Shown here piece by piece: positions 43,029 through 51,230 of a DNA stretch of 64,000 nucleotides (position 1 is the stretch's first letter; each line of letters starts with the position of its first letter). The stretch spans positions 1,743,501 to 1,807,500 of the forward strand of contig NZ_CP011492.1 of the NCBI RefSeq assembly GCF_001011035.1. Reading direction: 5' to 3'. The notes below the pieces were generated by a model. It ran no database searches and was not told the origin of the DNA. It was given only the letters and a program-made list of their open reading frames with translations. A program made the translations under genes and the position numbers. This stretch comes from Streptomyces sp. CNQ-509. Lineage in GTDB: Bacteria; Actinomycetota; Actinomycetes; Streptomycetales; Streptomycetaceae.

Positions 43029-44571
43029 TGTACGGCACGACGCGGAAGTCCGCGCGGCACTGCTCGCGGTCCAGCGCGACGGTCACGTAGCCGCGGCGGC
43101 CGTCGTAGAACCGCAGGTGCGGGTTGGCCTGGGTGAGCCGGTCGTAACTCGCGGGCCGCTCGGCGCCGTTGCCGCCGCTGCTGATGGAGGTGGCGACGAT
43201 CTCGCTGGCGACGGCGGGCGCGGCCGGGTCGGCGTAGTCGCGCTTGACGTCCATCGCGTAGTGCACGTGCACGTCGCCCGTGAGGACGACGAGGTTCTCC
43301 ACCCCCGCCGCCTCGGCCGCGTCCAGGAACCGGGTGCGGGCGGCGGTGTAGCCGTCCCAGGCGTCCATGCTCACGGTGTACTCCCCGATCGGCTCGCTGC
43401 GCCGCTCGGCGAGTACGACCTGCTGCGGCACGACGTTCCACCGCGCGCGCGAGTCGCGCCAGCCGTCCGCGAGCCAGTGCTCCTGCCGCTCGCCGAGCAT
43501 CGTGCGCGCCGGGTCGTCCGCGTCGCCCCCCGGCCGCGCCCAGGCGCCGCCGTACGCCTGGTCGCTGCGGTACTGCCGGCCGTCGAGGACGTCGAACTGC
43601 GCCAGCGTGCCGTAGTGCAGCCGCCGGTACAGCCGCAGGTCGGCGCCGCGCGGGCGCTGCGGCCTGCGGAGCGGCTGGTTCTCCCAGTACGCCCGGTAGG
43701 CGGCGGCCCGGCGGACGAGGAACTCGTCGGGCGGCAGGTTGTCCTGGGAGATGGCGCCCGCGTAGTTGTTCTCGACCTCGTGGTCGTCCCACGTGAGGAT
43801 CCAGGGGTGGGCGGCCTGGGCGGCGCGCAGGTCGGCGTCGCTGCGGTAGAGCGCGTACCGCAGCCGGTAGTCCTCCAGCGTGACCGTCTCATGGTTGAAG
43901 ACGGCGGGGAGGGTGCCCGCGGGGTAGGCGCGGCTGCCGCCGGTGGAGGCGACGGCGCCCTCGTAGATCCAGTCGCCGAGGTGGAAGACGGCGTCGAGGT
44001 CCTCGTTCGCGAGGTGCTTGAAGGCGGTGTAGTAGCCGCCGGGGTAGTTCTGGCAGGCGACCACGCCGAAGCGCATGGCCGAGTTGCGCGCGTGCTGCGG
44101 GGGCGCGGTGCTCGTACGGCCGACGGGGCTGATCCAGGGGCCGAGCCGGAAGCGGTAGTAGTACGGGCGCCCGGGCGCGAGTCCGTCGACCTCGGCGTGC
44201 ACGGTGTGGTGGAACTCGGGGTGGGCGAGCTCCCGTCCGCGCCGGACGACACGGCGGAAGCCCTCGTCGTGGGCGATCTCCCAGTCGACCGGGAAGGGGG
44301 CCGGCGGCATCCCGCCGTCGGGTTCGAACGCCGCGGGCGCGAGCCGGGTCCACAGCACCACGCCGTCGGGGGCCGGGTCGCCGGAGGCGACGCCGAGGGT
44401 GAAGGGCTCCTGGCGTATCGTCCCCGGGTCCGCCGGCTCGTCCGCGTGGGCCTGCGGCAGACCCACGGAGAAGGCGAGCGCGGCGGCGGCACCGGTGACG
44501 GTGAGGAAGCGGCGGCGGCTCACGTGTGCCGCGGCGGCACGCAGGGCGTCTTGCGGGTGGGGAGGCGTCAT
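42949..44571 (-). CDS. phoD: Secreted alkaline phosphatase/phosphodiesterase, PhoD type
   Basis: 540 aa with a Tat signal (SRRRFLTVTGAAAALAFSVG, ~18-37, cleavage near AHA). PhoD features: N-terminal Fn3-like domain (FTLGVASGDPAPDGVVLWTR), metal ligands in FGVVACQNYPGGYYTAF, HLGDWIYEGA (~200), WDDHEVENNYAGA (~265), VLDGRQYRSDQA, and VVLTGDVHVHYAMD (~425). Ca/Fe-dependent enzyme acting on phosphodiesters and monoesters outside the cell, usually under PhoP control; I found no convincing PHO box. Start ATG 44571; a TTG at 44598 would add nine residues. Confidence 0.93.
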   Translation of the reverse strand: MTPPHPQDALRAAAAHVSRRRFLTVTGAAAALAFSVGLPQAHADEPADPGTIRQEPFTLGVASGDPAPDGVVLWTRLAPAAFEPDGGMPPAPFPVDWEIAHDEGFRRVVRRGRELAHPEFHHTVHAEVDGLAPGRPYYYRFRLGPWISPVGRTSTAPPQHARNSAMRFGVVACQNYPGGYYTAFKHLANEDLDAVFHLGDWIYEGAVASTGGSRAYPAGTLPAVFNHETVTLEDYRLRYALYRSDADLRAAQAAHPWILTWDDHEVENNYAGAISQDNLPPDEFLVRRAAAYRAYWENQPLRRPQRPRGADLRLYRRLHYGTLAQFDVLDGRQYRSDQAYGGAWARPGGDADDPARTMLGERQEHWLADGWRDSRARWNVVPQQVVLAERRSEPIGEYTVSMDAWDGYTAARTRFLDAAEAAGVENLVVLTGDVHVHYAMDVKRDYADPAAPAVASEIVATSISSGGNGAERPASYDRLTQANPHLRFYDGRRGYVTVALDREQCRADFRVVPYITTEGAPVATAASYAIEAGRPGLHRV

Positions 44572-44666
44572 GCGCGGTATTGCAATTGCCGGGAGCAACC
44601 GCTGTCCATACCCGGTGCGTCGGCAAGGTGACAGGGCGTTGACGTCTAGAGCGGATTCCAGTCGAA

Positions 44667-44695
44667 CTGACGTTCACGTGAGCGCGCCATAGACT
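44667..44695 (+). promoter_or_regulatory. Promoter of the DUF4429 gene
   Basis: CTGACG (44667-44672), 17-base spacer, TAGACT (44690-44695), then six bases to the ATG at 44702. A good vegetative promoter placed for a leaderless mRNA. GTTCACG in the spacer looks like a single PHO-box unit but without a second good unit. Confidence 0.5.
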
Positions 44696-44701
44696 CACGG
44701 C

Positions 44702-45721
44702 ATGGCCGAGGTGATCGCGAAGGACGGTAGCTGGGAGTTCGACGGCGAGATCATACGGATCATCCCGGGCCGCGATCGGGGGGTGCACAAGCTGCGGCAG
44801 TTGCTCGGCGAGGTCGCCGTGCCGCTGCCGGCGGTGGCGGGGATCGCGTACGAACCCGGGCGCAAGGGCGGGGTGTTGCGGCTGCGGCTGCGCGACGGCG
44901 CGTGCCCGCTGCTGCGGGCCGCGGGCGGCCGGCTGCCGGAGGCGGCGAGCCCGTACCTGCTGCGGCCGGAGCGCGACCGCGGCGGGGTTGCGGAGTACTT
45001 CGCCGAAGAGGTGCGCAGGGCACTGCTGTTGGACCAGGTGCCGGACGGCCCCGTCGACCGCTATCTGCTGCCGGGCCCCGCGGTGCCGCTGACCGTGTCC
45101 GGCATGGACGGCAACGCGACGTTCGACGGCGAGCAGATCCGGGTGGAGTGGAAGGGCCTGGTCGAGGAGGTCAAGAAGGCCACCGGGAACAGGACGCTCC
45201 GGCTCGCCGACCTGGCGGCCGCGGAGTGGATACCGGCCGCGGGCATGGGGATGGGCGGCCTGCGGTTCCGGCCGCACGGGGCGGTGGTCTTCCTCGCCGT
45301 GGACAAGGACCCGCACACGCTGGCGCTGTGGGGGACGAAGAGAGAGCTGGGCGAGGCGGTGCTGCTGGCGGCGGCGGTGACCGTACGCCTGCCGCACCCC
45401 CACCCGCCGGCGGACGCGGCCGGCGGCGGGTCGGGGCAGGTGACCGCGGCGCTGCCCGCGGCCGGGGAAGAGCCGGCGGACGCGGTGCCACCGGAGTTCC
45501 GCAAGGAGCCGCCCGCGGCGTCCGCGGAGGCGTCGGCGGACCCGGCCGAAGCGGCGGCGGCGCCGGCGAGTTCGGAGGCCGCGGTCCCGGGCGACGACCA
45601 CGACGCGGTGCTGCGCCGGCTGCGCGAGCTGGGCGAGTTGCACGCCGCCGGGGTGCTGACGGACGAGGAGTTCGCAGCCGCAAAGCGGGCGATCCTGCAG
45701 CGCATGGGCGGAAACGGCTGA
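44702..45721 (+). CDS. DUF4429 protein with SHOCT tail
   Basis: 339 aa. Two DUF4429 (PH-like) repeats: AKDGSWEFDGEIIRIIPGRD with IAYEPGRKGGVLRLRLRDG, and GMDGNATFDGEQIRVEWKGL with GMGGLRFRPHGAVVFLA. A Pro/Ala/Glu linker (~235-300) leads to a SHOCT motif at the C-terminus: LRRLRELGELHAAGVLTDEE then FAAAKRAILQRM. SHOCT domains are short oligomerisation helices. Found widely in Streptomyces; function unknown. Probably leaderless. Divergent from phoD. Confidence 0.85.
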   Translation: MAEVIAKDGSWEFDGEIIRIIPGRDRGVHKLRQLLGEVAVPLPAVAGIAYEPGRKGGVLRLRLRDGACPLLRAAGGRLPEAASPYLLRPERDRGGVAEYFAEEVRRALLLDQVPDGPVDRYLLPGPAVPLTVSGMDGNATFDGEQIRVEWKGLVEEVKKATGNRTLRLADLAAAEWIPAAGMGMGGLRFRPHGAVVFLAVDKDPHTLALWGTKRELGEAVLLAAAVTVRLPHPHPPADAAGGGSGQVTAALPAAGEEPADAVPPEFRKEPPAASAEASADPAEAAAAPASSEAAVPGDDHDAVLRRLRELGELHAAGVLTDEEFAAAKRAILQRMGGNG

Positions 45722-45821
45722 CAACGCGCGTCACCTGGCGTGCGGTTGGCGAAAACTTGGGCCGGAATTAAACGTTCTACGCTCTTCACTCCAGCCCCAC
45801 AGGCCCCAATAATCAGGCCCC

Positions 45822-46178
45822 ATGACTATTTACGACTCGATCGGCGGGGAGACGGCGGTCGCGACCGCCGTGGACAACTTCTACGACCGAGTGCTCGACG
45901 ACCCGGAGCTGAAGCCGTTCTTCGACGGCATCGACGTCCAGCGCCTCAAGCGCCACCAGCGCGCCTTCATCGGCGCCGCCCTCGGCGGCCCCGGCGGCTA
46001 CAACGGCCGCGGCATGCGGAAGGCCCACGAGGGGCTCGGCATCACGCCGGCCCACTTCGAGCGGGTGGTCGACCATCTGACGGCCACGCTCGTCGGCCTC
46101 GGCGTTCCGGACGAGACCGTGAAGACCATCGGCGCCACCCTGGAGCCGCTGCGCGCGGACATCGCCCAGGAGGCGTAG
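45822..46178 (+). CDS. Group I truncated haemoglobin
   Basis: 118 aa 2/2 globin. MTIYDSIGGETAVATAVDNF start, DDPELKPFFDGIDVQRLKRH, QRAFIGAALGGPGGYNGRGM, then the proximal His in RKAHEGLGITPAHFERVV. These match trHbN, which binds O2 and can detoxify nitric oxide. The distal Tyr-B10 (NFYDRV) is present. It stands alone, with ~28 bases to the ligase gene. Confidence 0.92.
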   Translation: MTIYDSIGGETAVATAVDNFYDRVLDDPELKPFFDGIDVQRLKRHQRAFIGAALGGPGGYNGRGMRKAHEGLGITPAHFERVVDHLTATLVGLGVPDETVKTIGATLEPLRADIAQEA

Positions 46179-46193
46179 CGCAGGCCCGGAACT

Positions 46194-46199
46194 TACTCT
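46194..46199 (+). promoter_or_regulatory. -10 element for the leaderless ligase gene
   Basis: TACTCT followed by six bases and the ATG at 46206, without a ribosome site. No clear -35. Confidence 0.35.
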
Positions 46200-46205
46200 G
46201 CCCGC

Positions 46206-47210
46206 ATGACCGACCCCGGCGGGCTGCCGCACGTCCCGCCCATGCTGGCGGTCTCCGGCAGCCTGCCGACGGCCGCCGCGGACCCCTCGTGGGCGTACGA
46301 GCTGAAGTGGGACGGCATCCGCGCCGTCGCGTACGCCCCGGGCGACGGCTCGCTCACGCTGCGCACCCGCAACGACAACGACGTCACCGTCCGCTACCCC
46401 GAGCTGGCCCCGCTCGGTGAGGCCCTCGCCGCCGCCGGGCACGCCTGCGTGCTCGACGGCGAGATCGTCGCGCTGGGCGCCGACGGCCGCCCCTCCTTCG
46501 GCGCGCTCCAGCGCCGCATGAACCTCACCCGCGGCGCCGTCATCGCCCGCCTCGCGACCGAGGTGCCGGTCGACTACATGGCGTTCGACGTGCTGTACCT
46601 CGACGGCGAGTCCACCCTGCGCCTCCCGTACCGCGCACGCCGCGCGCTCCTCACGGACCTGCGCGTCGAAGGACCGCACTGGCGCACGCCCCCGCACTGG
46701 GAGGGCCACGGCACCGAGGCGTGGGAGATGACCAGGCGGTACGGGCTGGAGGGGCTGCTCGCGAAGCGGCTGGAGTCGCCGTATCTGCCGGGGCGGCGCA
46801 GCGGTCTCTGGCTGAAGATCAAGAACGTCCGCACCCAGGAGGTCGTCGTCGGGGGCTGGACGGAGGGCGCGGGCAGCAGGTCGGACGCGGTCGGCGGGTT
46901 GCTGATGGGTGTCTGGACGGAGGCCGGCGAGCTGGCCTACGCGGGGACGGTGGGCAGCGGCTTCTCCCGGCACGCGCTGGAGGTGCTGCGGGAGCGGCTG
47001 GCGGGGCTGGCCCGGGACACGAGCCCGTTCTCCGGCCCGGTCGCGGACCGGCACGTGCGGGCGGGCGGCGCGGTGCACTGGGTGGAGCCGGAACTGGTGG
47101 GGGAGGTCACGTACGGGGAGTGGACGGCGACGGGCGTCCTGCGGCATCCGGTGTGGCGGGGGCTGCGGCCGGACAAGGGCCCGGAGGAGGCGCGGCGGCC
47201 GGAGGCGTAG
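46206..47210 (+). CDS. ATP-dependent DNA ligase (LigC / LigD-ligase-domain type)
   Basis: 334 aa. Adenylation site YELKWDGIRAVAYA with the reactive Lys (~32) and motif III VLDGEIVALGADGRPSFGAL, YMAFDVLYLDGES, EGLLAKRLESPYLPGRRSGL with motif IV/V, and KIKNVRTQEVVVGGWTEG, then an OB-fold (AYAGTVGSGFSRHALEVLRE ... GEVTYGEWTATGVLRHP). This is the stand-alone ligase of bacterial end joining. The polymerase and Ku partners lie next to it; no 3'-phosphoesterase domain is attached. Three hairpins follow the stop. Confidence 0.93.
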   Translation: MTDPGGLPHVPPMLAVSGSLPTAAADPSWAYELKWDGIRAVAYAPGDGSLTLRTRNDNDVTVRYPELAPLGEALAAAGHACVLDGEIVALGADGRPSFGALQRRMNLTRGAVIARLATEVPVDYMAFDVLYLDGESTLRLPYRARRALLTDLRVEGPHWRTPPHWEGHGTEAWEMTRRYGLEGLLAKRLESPYLPGRRSGLWLKIKNVRTQEVVVGGWTEGAGSRSDAVGGLLMGVWTEAGELAYAGTVGSGFSRHALEVLRERLAGLARDTSPFSGPVADRHVRAGGAVHWVEPELVGEVTYGEWTATGVLRHPVWRGLRPDKGPEEARRPEA

Positions 47211-47215
47211 CGGGT

Positions 47216-47372
47216 GCCCGTACGCGTGGGGCGGCCCTCGTCCGCGTACGGGCCGGGCAGCCGAACGCCCCGAGCCTGCGGGGCCGCCGCGTGCCCGGCG
47301 CCCCGAGCACGCCGGGCACGCGGCGGGGGCGCGTCCCGCGCCGCCGAGGGGACGGCCGCGCGGGACGCGCCC
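47216..47372. terminator. Three perfect inverted repeats in tandem
   Basis: Arms 47216-47226 with 47243-47253 (11 bp), 47289-47300 with 47310-47321 (12 bp), and 47327-47340 with 47359-47372 (14 bp), each perfect. They fill the space between the convergent ligase and LigD-type polymerase genes. The first begins six bases after the ligase stop and is probably its terminator; the others could serve the opposite strand. The rest of the gap to 47591 shows no gene. Confidence 0.7.
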
Positions 47373-47591
47373 GCGGCCGGCGGCAGGGATCGTTCGCTGC
47401 CCGCGGTTCCGGCGCGCACCGCGCGGCTCGACCCCGCGAAGCATCCTGCTCCTCTGCGGCTTGGCGTCGTTGTGCGCCGCCACCGAGGACTGCCGCCGGG
47501 CTTCCCCGCCGCGCTCGTTCCTGGCGTTCATCGCCTCCTGAACGCGGCGTTCCCGCCCTGCCGGTGCACTCTCCACTGTCCCACGAATGGA

Positions 47592-48515
47592 CTAATCAGT
47601 CATATCCGGCAGGTCGAAGTGGTCGTCGAGCAGCGGCGCCAGCAGGTCACCGTGCGTGGCGATGCGCTCCGTCACGTCACCGGGAAGGAAGACCAGCTCG
47701 TCCGGATCCGCACATGCCTCCACTTCGTCCCAGGTCAGCGGGGTGGAGACGGTCGGCCGGGCCTGGGCGCGCAGCACGTACGGGGCGACGGTGGTCTTCG
47801 CCCGCGAGTTCTGGCTCCAGTCGACGAAGACCTTCCGCGGGCGCAGTTTCCGCGCCATCCGGTGCAGGATCAGCTCCGGATGTTCCTTCTCGAGACGCCG
47901 GGCCAGGGATTTCGCGTACGCGCTGGTGGCCTCGGCGGAGGCGGGGGCGAGGGGCACGTACAGGTGCAGGCCCTTGGAGCCGGAGGTCTTCGGCCAGGCG
48001 TCGAGCCCGTCGGCGCGCAGTGCCTCGCGCACCAGAAGCGCGGCCCGGCAGCACTCGACGACGGTGGCGGGGGCGCCGGGGTCGAGGTCGAAGACGATCC
48101 GGTCGGCGAGCCGTTCGTCCGCCCTCACCGGGGCCGCCGGCGCCGCGCCGGGATCCACCGCCTTCCACTGCGGCACGTGCAGCTCCAGCGCGGCGAGGTT
48201 CGCCGCCCAGAGCAGCGTCGGCAGGTCCTGGACCAGCACGTGGTGCACGGTGCTCCGGGTCAGCTCGACATCCGCGACGCTCACCCATTCAGGCGTGCCC
48301 GCGGGGGCGTTCTTGGCGAAGAACCGCTCCCCGTCCACGCCGTCCGGGAAGCGCAGGAAGGAGGCGGCCCGGTCGCGCACGTGCGGCAGGAGGACGTCGG
48401 CGACTTGGGCGTAGTAGTGCAGCGCCTCGCCCTTGGTGAAGCCGTACTCGGGCCACAGCACCTTGTCGAGGTTGCTGAGCTTCAGGCGGCGTCCTTCGAC
48501 CTCGGTGACCGGCAT
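47592..48515 (-). CDS. ligD: LigD-type DNA repair polymerase/primase (PolDom)
   Basis: 307 aa; archaeo-eukaryotic primase fold that fills gaps during end joining. Motifs: RLKLSNLDKVLWPEYGFTKG (~10), DRAASFLRFPDGVDGERFFA, PTLLWAANLAALELHVPQWK, IVFDLDPGAPA with the catalytic Asp-x-Asp, WPKTSGSKGLHLYVPL (DNA/nucleotide binding) and KVFVDWSQNSRAKTTVAPY with the third Asp. Start ATG 48515 with GGAGG eight bases upstream. Divergent from ku with 31 bases between starts. Confidence 0.93.
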   Translation of the reverse strand: MPVTEVEGRRLKLSNLDKVLWPEYGFTKGEALHYYAQVADVLLPHVRDRAASFLRFPDGVDGERFFAKNAPAGTPEWVSVADVELTRSTVHHVLVQDLPTLLWAANLAALELHVPQWKAVDPGAAPAAPVRADERLADRIVFDLDPGAPATVVECCRAALLVREALRADGLDAWPKTSGSKGLHLYVPLAPASAEATSAYAKSLARRLEKEHPELILHRMARKLRPRKVFVDWSQNSRAKTTVAPYVLRAQARPTVSTPLTWDEVEACADPDELVFLPGDVTERIATHGDLLAPLLDDHFDLPDMTD

Positions 48516-48546
48516 ATGCTGAACCTCCGGGAGAGAGGACATATGG

Positions 48547-49524
48547 ATGAAATCTATATGGAAGGGTGCGATCTCCTTCGGGTTGGTCAGCATTCCGGTC
48601 CAGCTCTACTCCGCCACCGAGGAGCGCGGCGTGTCCTTCCGGCAGGTGCACGCGGCGGACGGCGGCCGGATCCGCTACCGGCGGTTCTGCGAGCTGGAGG
48701 ACCGCGAGGTGCAGTACGCGGAGATCACCAGGGCGTACGAGACGGAGGACGGCGAACTCGTCGTGCTCACCCCCGAGGACCTCGCCGAGTTGCCGCTGCC
48801 CAGCAAGAAGATCATCGACGTGGTGGGTTTCGAGGAGGTCGGCTACTTCGACCCCATTCAGTTCTCCCGCGCGTACTACGTCAAGGCCGCCGACGCCGCG
48901 GCCGCCAAGCCGTACGTCCTGCTCCGCGAGGCGCTGAAGCGCTCGGGGCGGGTGGCGGTGGTCAAGGTGGCGCTCCGCAACCGGGAGGCGCCCGCGCTCG
49001 TACGGGTGCTGGCGGAGGAGGACGTGCTCGTCCTGCACACGATGCTCTGGCCCGACGAGGTGCGCTCGGCGCAGGCGGTGGCGCCGGACGAGAAGGTGAC
49101 CGTGCGCCGGCAGGAGCTGGACATGGTCGACTCGCTGATGGACGCGCTGGGCGGCTACGACCCGGAGGAGTTCACGGACGAGTACCGCGAGGCGGTCGAG
49201 GCGCTGGTGGCGAGCAAGGAGGGGATCGCACCGCTGCCGAAGGAGGCGGCGGCCGGCGAGGAGCGGGGGCAGGTGATCGACCTGATGTCGGCGCTGGAGG
49301 CGAGCGTCCAGGCGGCGAAGGACAAGCGCGGGGGGACGGCGGCACCGCGGAAGAAGGCGGCGGCGAAGAAGGCGACGGGAAAGAAGACGGCCGCGAAGAA
49401 GGCGACGGGGAAGACGGCGGGGACGAAGAAGGCGGCGGCGAAGAAGACCGGCACGGCGGGGAAGAAGACGGCGGCGAAGAAGACGGCCAAGAAGACGACG
49501 AAGAAGCCGGGCAAGGCAGCCTGA
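48547..49524 (+). CDS. ku: Ku DNA-end-binding protein
   Basis: 325 aa. SIWKGAISFGLVSIPVQLYS start, then GVSFRQVHAADGGRIRYRRF, EELAEL-like region, KIIDVVGFEEVGYFDPIQFS, RNREAPALVRVLAEEDVLVL and QELDMVDSLMDAL. Homodimeric Ku threads onto DNA ends and recruits the LigD-type polymerase and ligase. From ~255 a Lys/Ala-rich, histone-H1-like tail (repeats of AAKKATGKK type) of ~70 residues adds DNA binding, as in long mycobacterial and Streptomyces Ku. Start ATG 48547; an out-of-frame ATG overlaps four bases before. Confidence 0.95.
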   Translation: MKSIWKGAISFGLVSIPVQLYSATEERGVSFRQVHAADGGRIRYRRFCELEDREVQYAEITRAYETEDGELVVLTPEDLAELPLPSKKIIDVVGFEEVGYFDPIQFSRAYYVKAADAAAAKPYVLLREALKRSGRVAVVKVALRNREAPALVRVLAEEDVLVLHTMLWPDEVRSAQAVAPDEKVTVRRQELDMVDSLMDALGGYDPEEFTDEYREAVEALVASKEGIAPLPKEAAAGEERGQVIDLMSALEASVQAAKDKRGGTAAPRKKAAAKKATGKKTAAKKATGKTAGTKKAAAKKTGTAGKKTAAKKTAKKTTKKPGKAA

Positions 49525-49604
49525 CGGAGGCGGGGGCGCCGGGACGGCCGGAGCCGGCCGCGGCCTCCGGAGAGACGGAGCGCGAGGGCCCGCACGTGGG
49601 CGGA

Positions 49605-49619
49605 CCCCCGCACCGGGGG
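49605..49619. terminator. Short hairpin between ku and the DUF2382 gene
   Basis: CCCCCG and CGGGGG around a CAC loop, between convergent genes (ku ends 49524; DUF2382 gene ends 49642). Weak but well placed. Confidence 0.35.
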
Positions 49620-49641
49620 CATGACGCGAACGCCGTCGTGG

Positions 49642-50370
49642 TCAGAACCAGCGACGGCGTCCCTTGCCCTTCCCGATGTCCTCGGCGGCGCCGGGGGTGT
49701 CGGCGGTCTCGGGTGCGGCGGCGTGGCCGGACGTGCCGCTGCTCTGCTCCTGCTGCTGGCGGCGGGCGCCCTCGCGCAGGTCGTAGCCTTCCTGCACCTC
49801 GCGGACCCTCATCGACGCGTTCGAGCCGGCCGGCACGTTCTCGACGATCTCCTCGGTCTTGAGGACGGTCTCGAAGGTCTGGGTGTCCTCGATGCGCCGG
49901 GTGCCGATGTCGGCGACGGCGTAGGGCTCGGACACCTTGTGGACGATGACCTCGGCGTCTTCGCCGTAGAGCGGCACCTTCACGCTGCGCTCCACGAACT
50001 CGTGGTGGTCGCCGGCGATCAGGTTGCCCTCCTTGCCGTCGACGTCGCTGCGCCGTACGACGCACTCGTCGTGGCCGCGCGTGACCTCGAACCGCTGCGG
50101 GGTCTCCCGCACCCGGATCGTGACCTCGGCCTCGCCCATGGGCTGCCGCCGGTCGACGGGCTCGACCTGGAGCCGCTCGCGGTACGCGACGACACGCTGG
50201 TCCTCCGCCGCGCCGCCGCGCTGCGCGTTCTCGGGCTGCTGACCGCGCCGGCTCTGCTCACCCTGGCCGCCGCCGCCCGCCGCAGCGGCGGCGTCGGTCT
50301 CGCGCCCTACCCCCGCGGCTTCCGCGGCCTTGCCACTGCCGCCACTGGCTGTGTTCCTGTCGGTCTGCAC
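49642..50370 (-). CDS. DUF2382 (YsnF/AvaK-like) stress protein
   Basis: 242 aa. Pattern VVAYRERLQVEPVDRRQPMG, EAEVTIRVRETPQRFEVTRG, EFVERSVKVPLYGEDAEVIV, and FETVLKTEEIVENVPAGSNA is that of DUF2382, found in stress-induced proteins. Both ends are polar and low in complexity (Gly/Gln/Ala). No signal peptide. GTG 50370 follows CGGGAGGAACT. The same start cassette is found at the next upstream gene on this strand (50754), hinting at a duplication. Confidence 0.8.
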   Translation of the reverse strand: MQTDRNTASGGSGKAAEAAGVGRETDAAAAAGGGGQGEQSRRGQQPENAQRGGAAEDQRVVAYRERLQVEPVDRRQPMGEAEVTIRVRETPQRFEVTRGHDECVVRRSDVDGKEGNLIAGDHHEFVERSVKVPLYGEDAEVIVHKVSEPYAVADIGTRRIEDTQTFETVLKTEEIVENVPAGSNASMRVREVQEGYDLREGARRQQQEQSSGTSGHAAAPETADTPGAAEDIGKGKGRRRWF

Positions 50371-50508
50371 AGTTCCTCCCGCTGGTGGTGCGTGCAGGGA
50401 TAGAAGCGGTCCGCCGACTAAATCTCGACGAAACCGGCATATCACCCATATAACCCCTCCGCCGTTCAGGTGTCGACCGGAGGGAGTAATCCGCAGCTCG
50501 CAGGCGGC

Positions 50509-50754
50509 TCAACGCCGCGCGCCACCGCCTTGCTCACCCCGGGACGCCCGATCCGTGCGCTTCCGCAACCGGGCCCGCCCGATCTCACGCAGTTGCGGAT
50601 CGGCGTCGATGGCCTCATCCTGCTCGTCGTCGTACGCGTCCCGCGACTCGGCGGGCCGCGCGGGCTCGCCGCGGCGTCCCGTCTCGGCGCGACGGCGACG
50701 GCTCTCGTCGCTGCCGCCACTGCCGCTGTCGGTCGCGTGCTCGTCGGTCTGCAC
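50509..50754 (-). CDS. Small charged protein sharing its start region with the DUF2382 gene
   Basis: 81 aa, highly charged, likely disordered: VQTDEHATDSGSGGSDESRR, then AYDDEQDEAIDADPQLREIG and RARLRKRTDR. No known domain. Its ribosome site and first codons (GCGGGAGGAACC then GTGCAGACCGAC) match those of the downstream DUF2382 gene at 23 of 24 bases, and CAGTGGCGGCAG recurs in both. Probably co-transcribed with it (138 bases apart). Unknown role; coding evidence is the strong ribosome site and the shared cassette. Confidence 0.55.
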   Translation of the reverse strand: MQTDEHATDSGSGGSDESRRRRAETGRRGEPARPAESRDAYDDEQDEAIDADPQLREIGRARLRKRTDRASRGEQGGGARR

Positions 50755-51230
50755 GGTTCCTCCCGCCGGAGAGTAGGGGGTCACGTGCGGCCTCCCCTGG
50801 GGGTGCGAAACGGGATAGGTCCGGCAGTTCCATGAAAGCTCGCGTCGATCGGCGTGTCGACCGGAAGGCTGATCGGCTACGGCGGGGCTCACGGCCTGCA
50901 CCGGCAGGGACGGACGGGTTGACGCCGGGGGGCGTGGGTCCGGGCGGTGACGGGGCCGGCGTGAGGGGAGCAGTGCACGGGGATTCGCCCGGGTCCGTGC
51001 GCGGGGCGGCGGGTGTACGGGGTGGGGGTGGGATGCGTGCCCGGGGTGTGCCGGGTTCGGGGTGCGAGCGCCCGGGAGCCGTGACGTACGGAGGCGGTGC
51101 CCGGCAGCGCGGACGGGCGCGCGGACCTCGCGATGTCGGGCAACGAGGGGGTGCCCGCTGATCCGGCTGTCGCGTGTGGCATGGGAGTCGGCCGACGGCG
51201 TCGCGCCGCCGGCCGACATCGCCGTGCCGG
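50755..51230. other. 476-bp gap without a supported gene
   Basis: No frame shows a recognisable protein or good ribosome site. The plus strand has G/T-rich runs (around 51000-51060: GGGTGTACGGGGTGGGGGTG and similar). It separates the small charged gene from the end of the ThuA mosaic gene and probably contains the upstream promoter of the former. Confidence 0.5.

Noticed and set aside
44661..44678. PHO box near phoD
   Set aside because: Only one good GTTCACG unit is present; the unit 11 bases upstream matches poorly and the orientation does not favour phoD.
50832..51161. Plus-strand frame of ~109 codons in the gap before the ThuA mosaic
   Set aside because: Gly/Arg-rich low-complexity product, no ribosome site and no recognisable domain.
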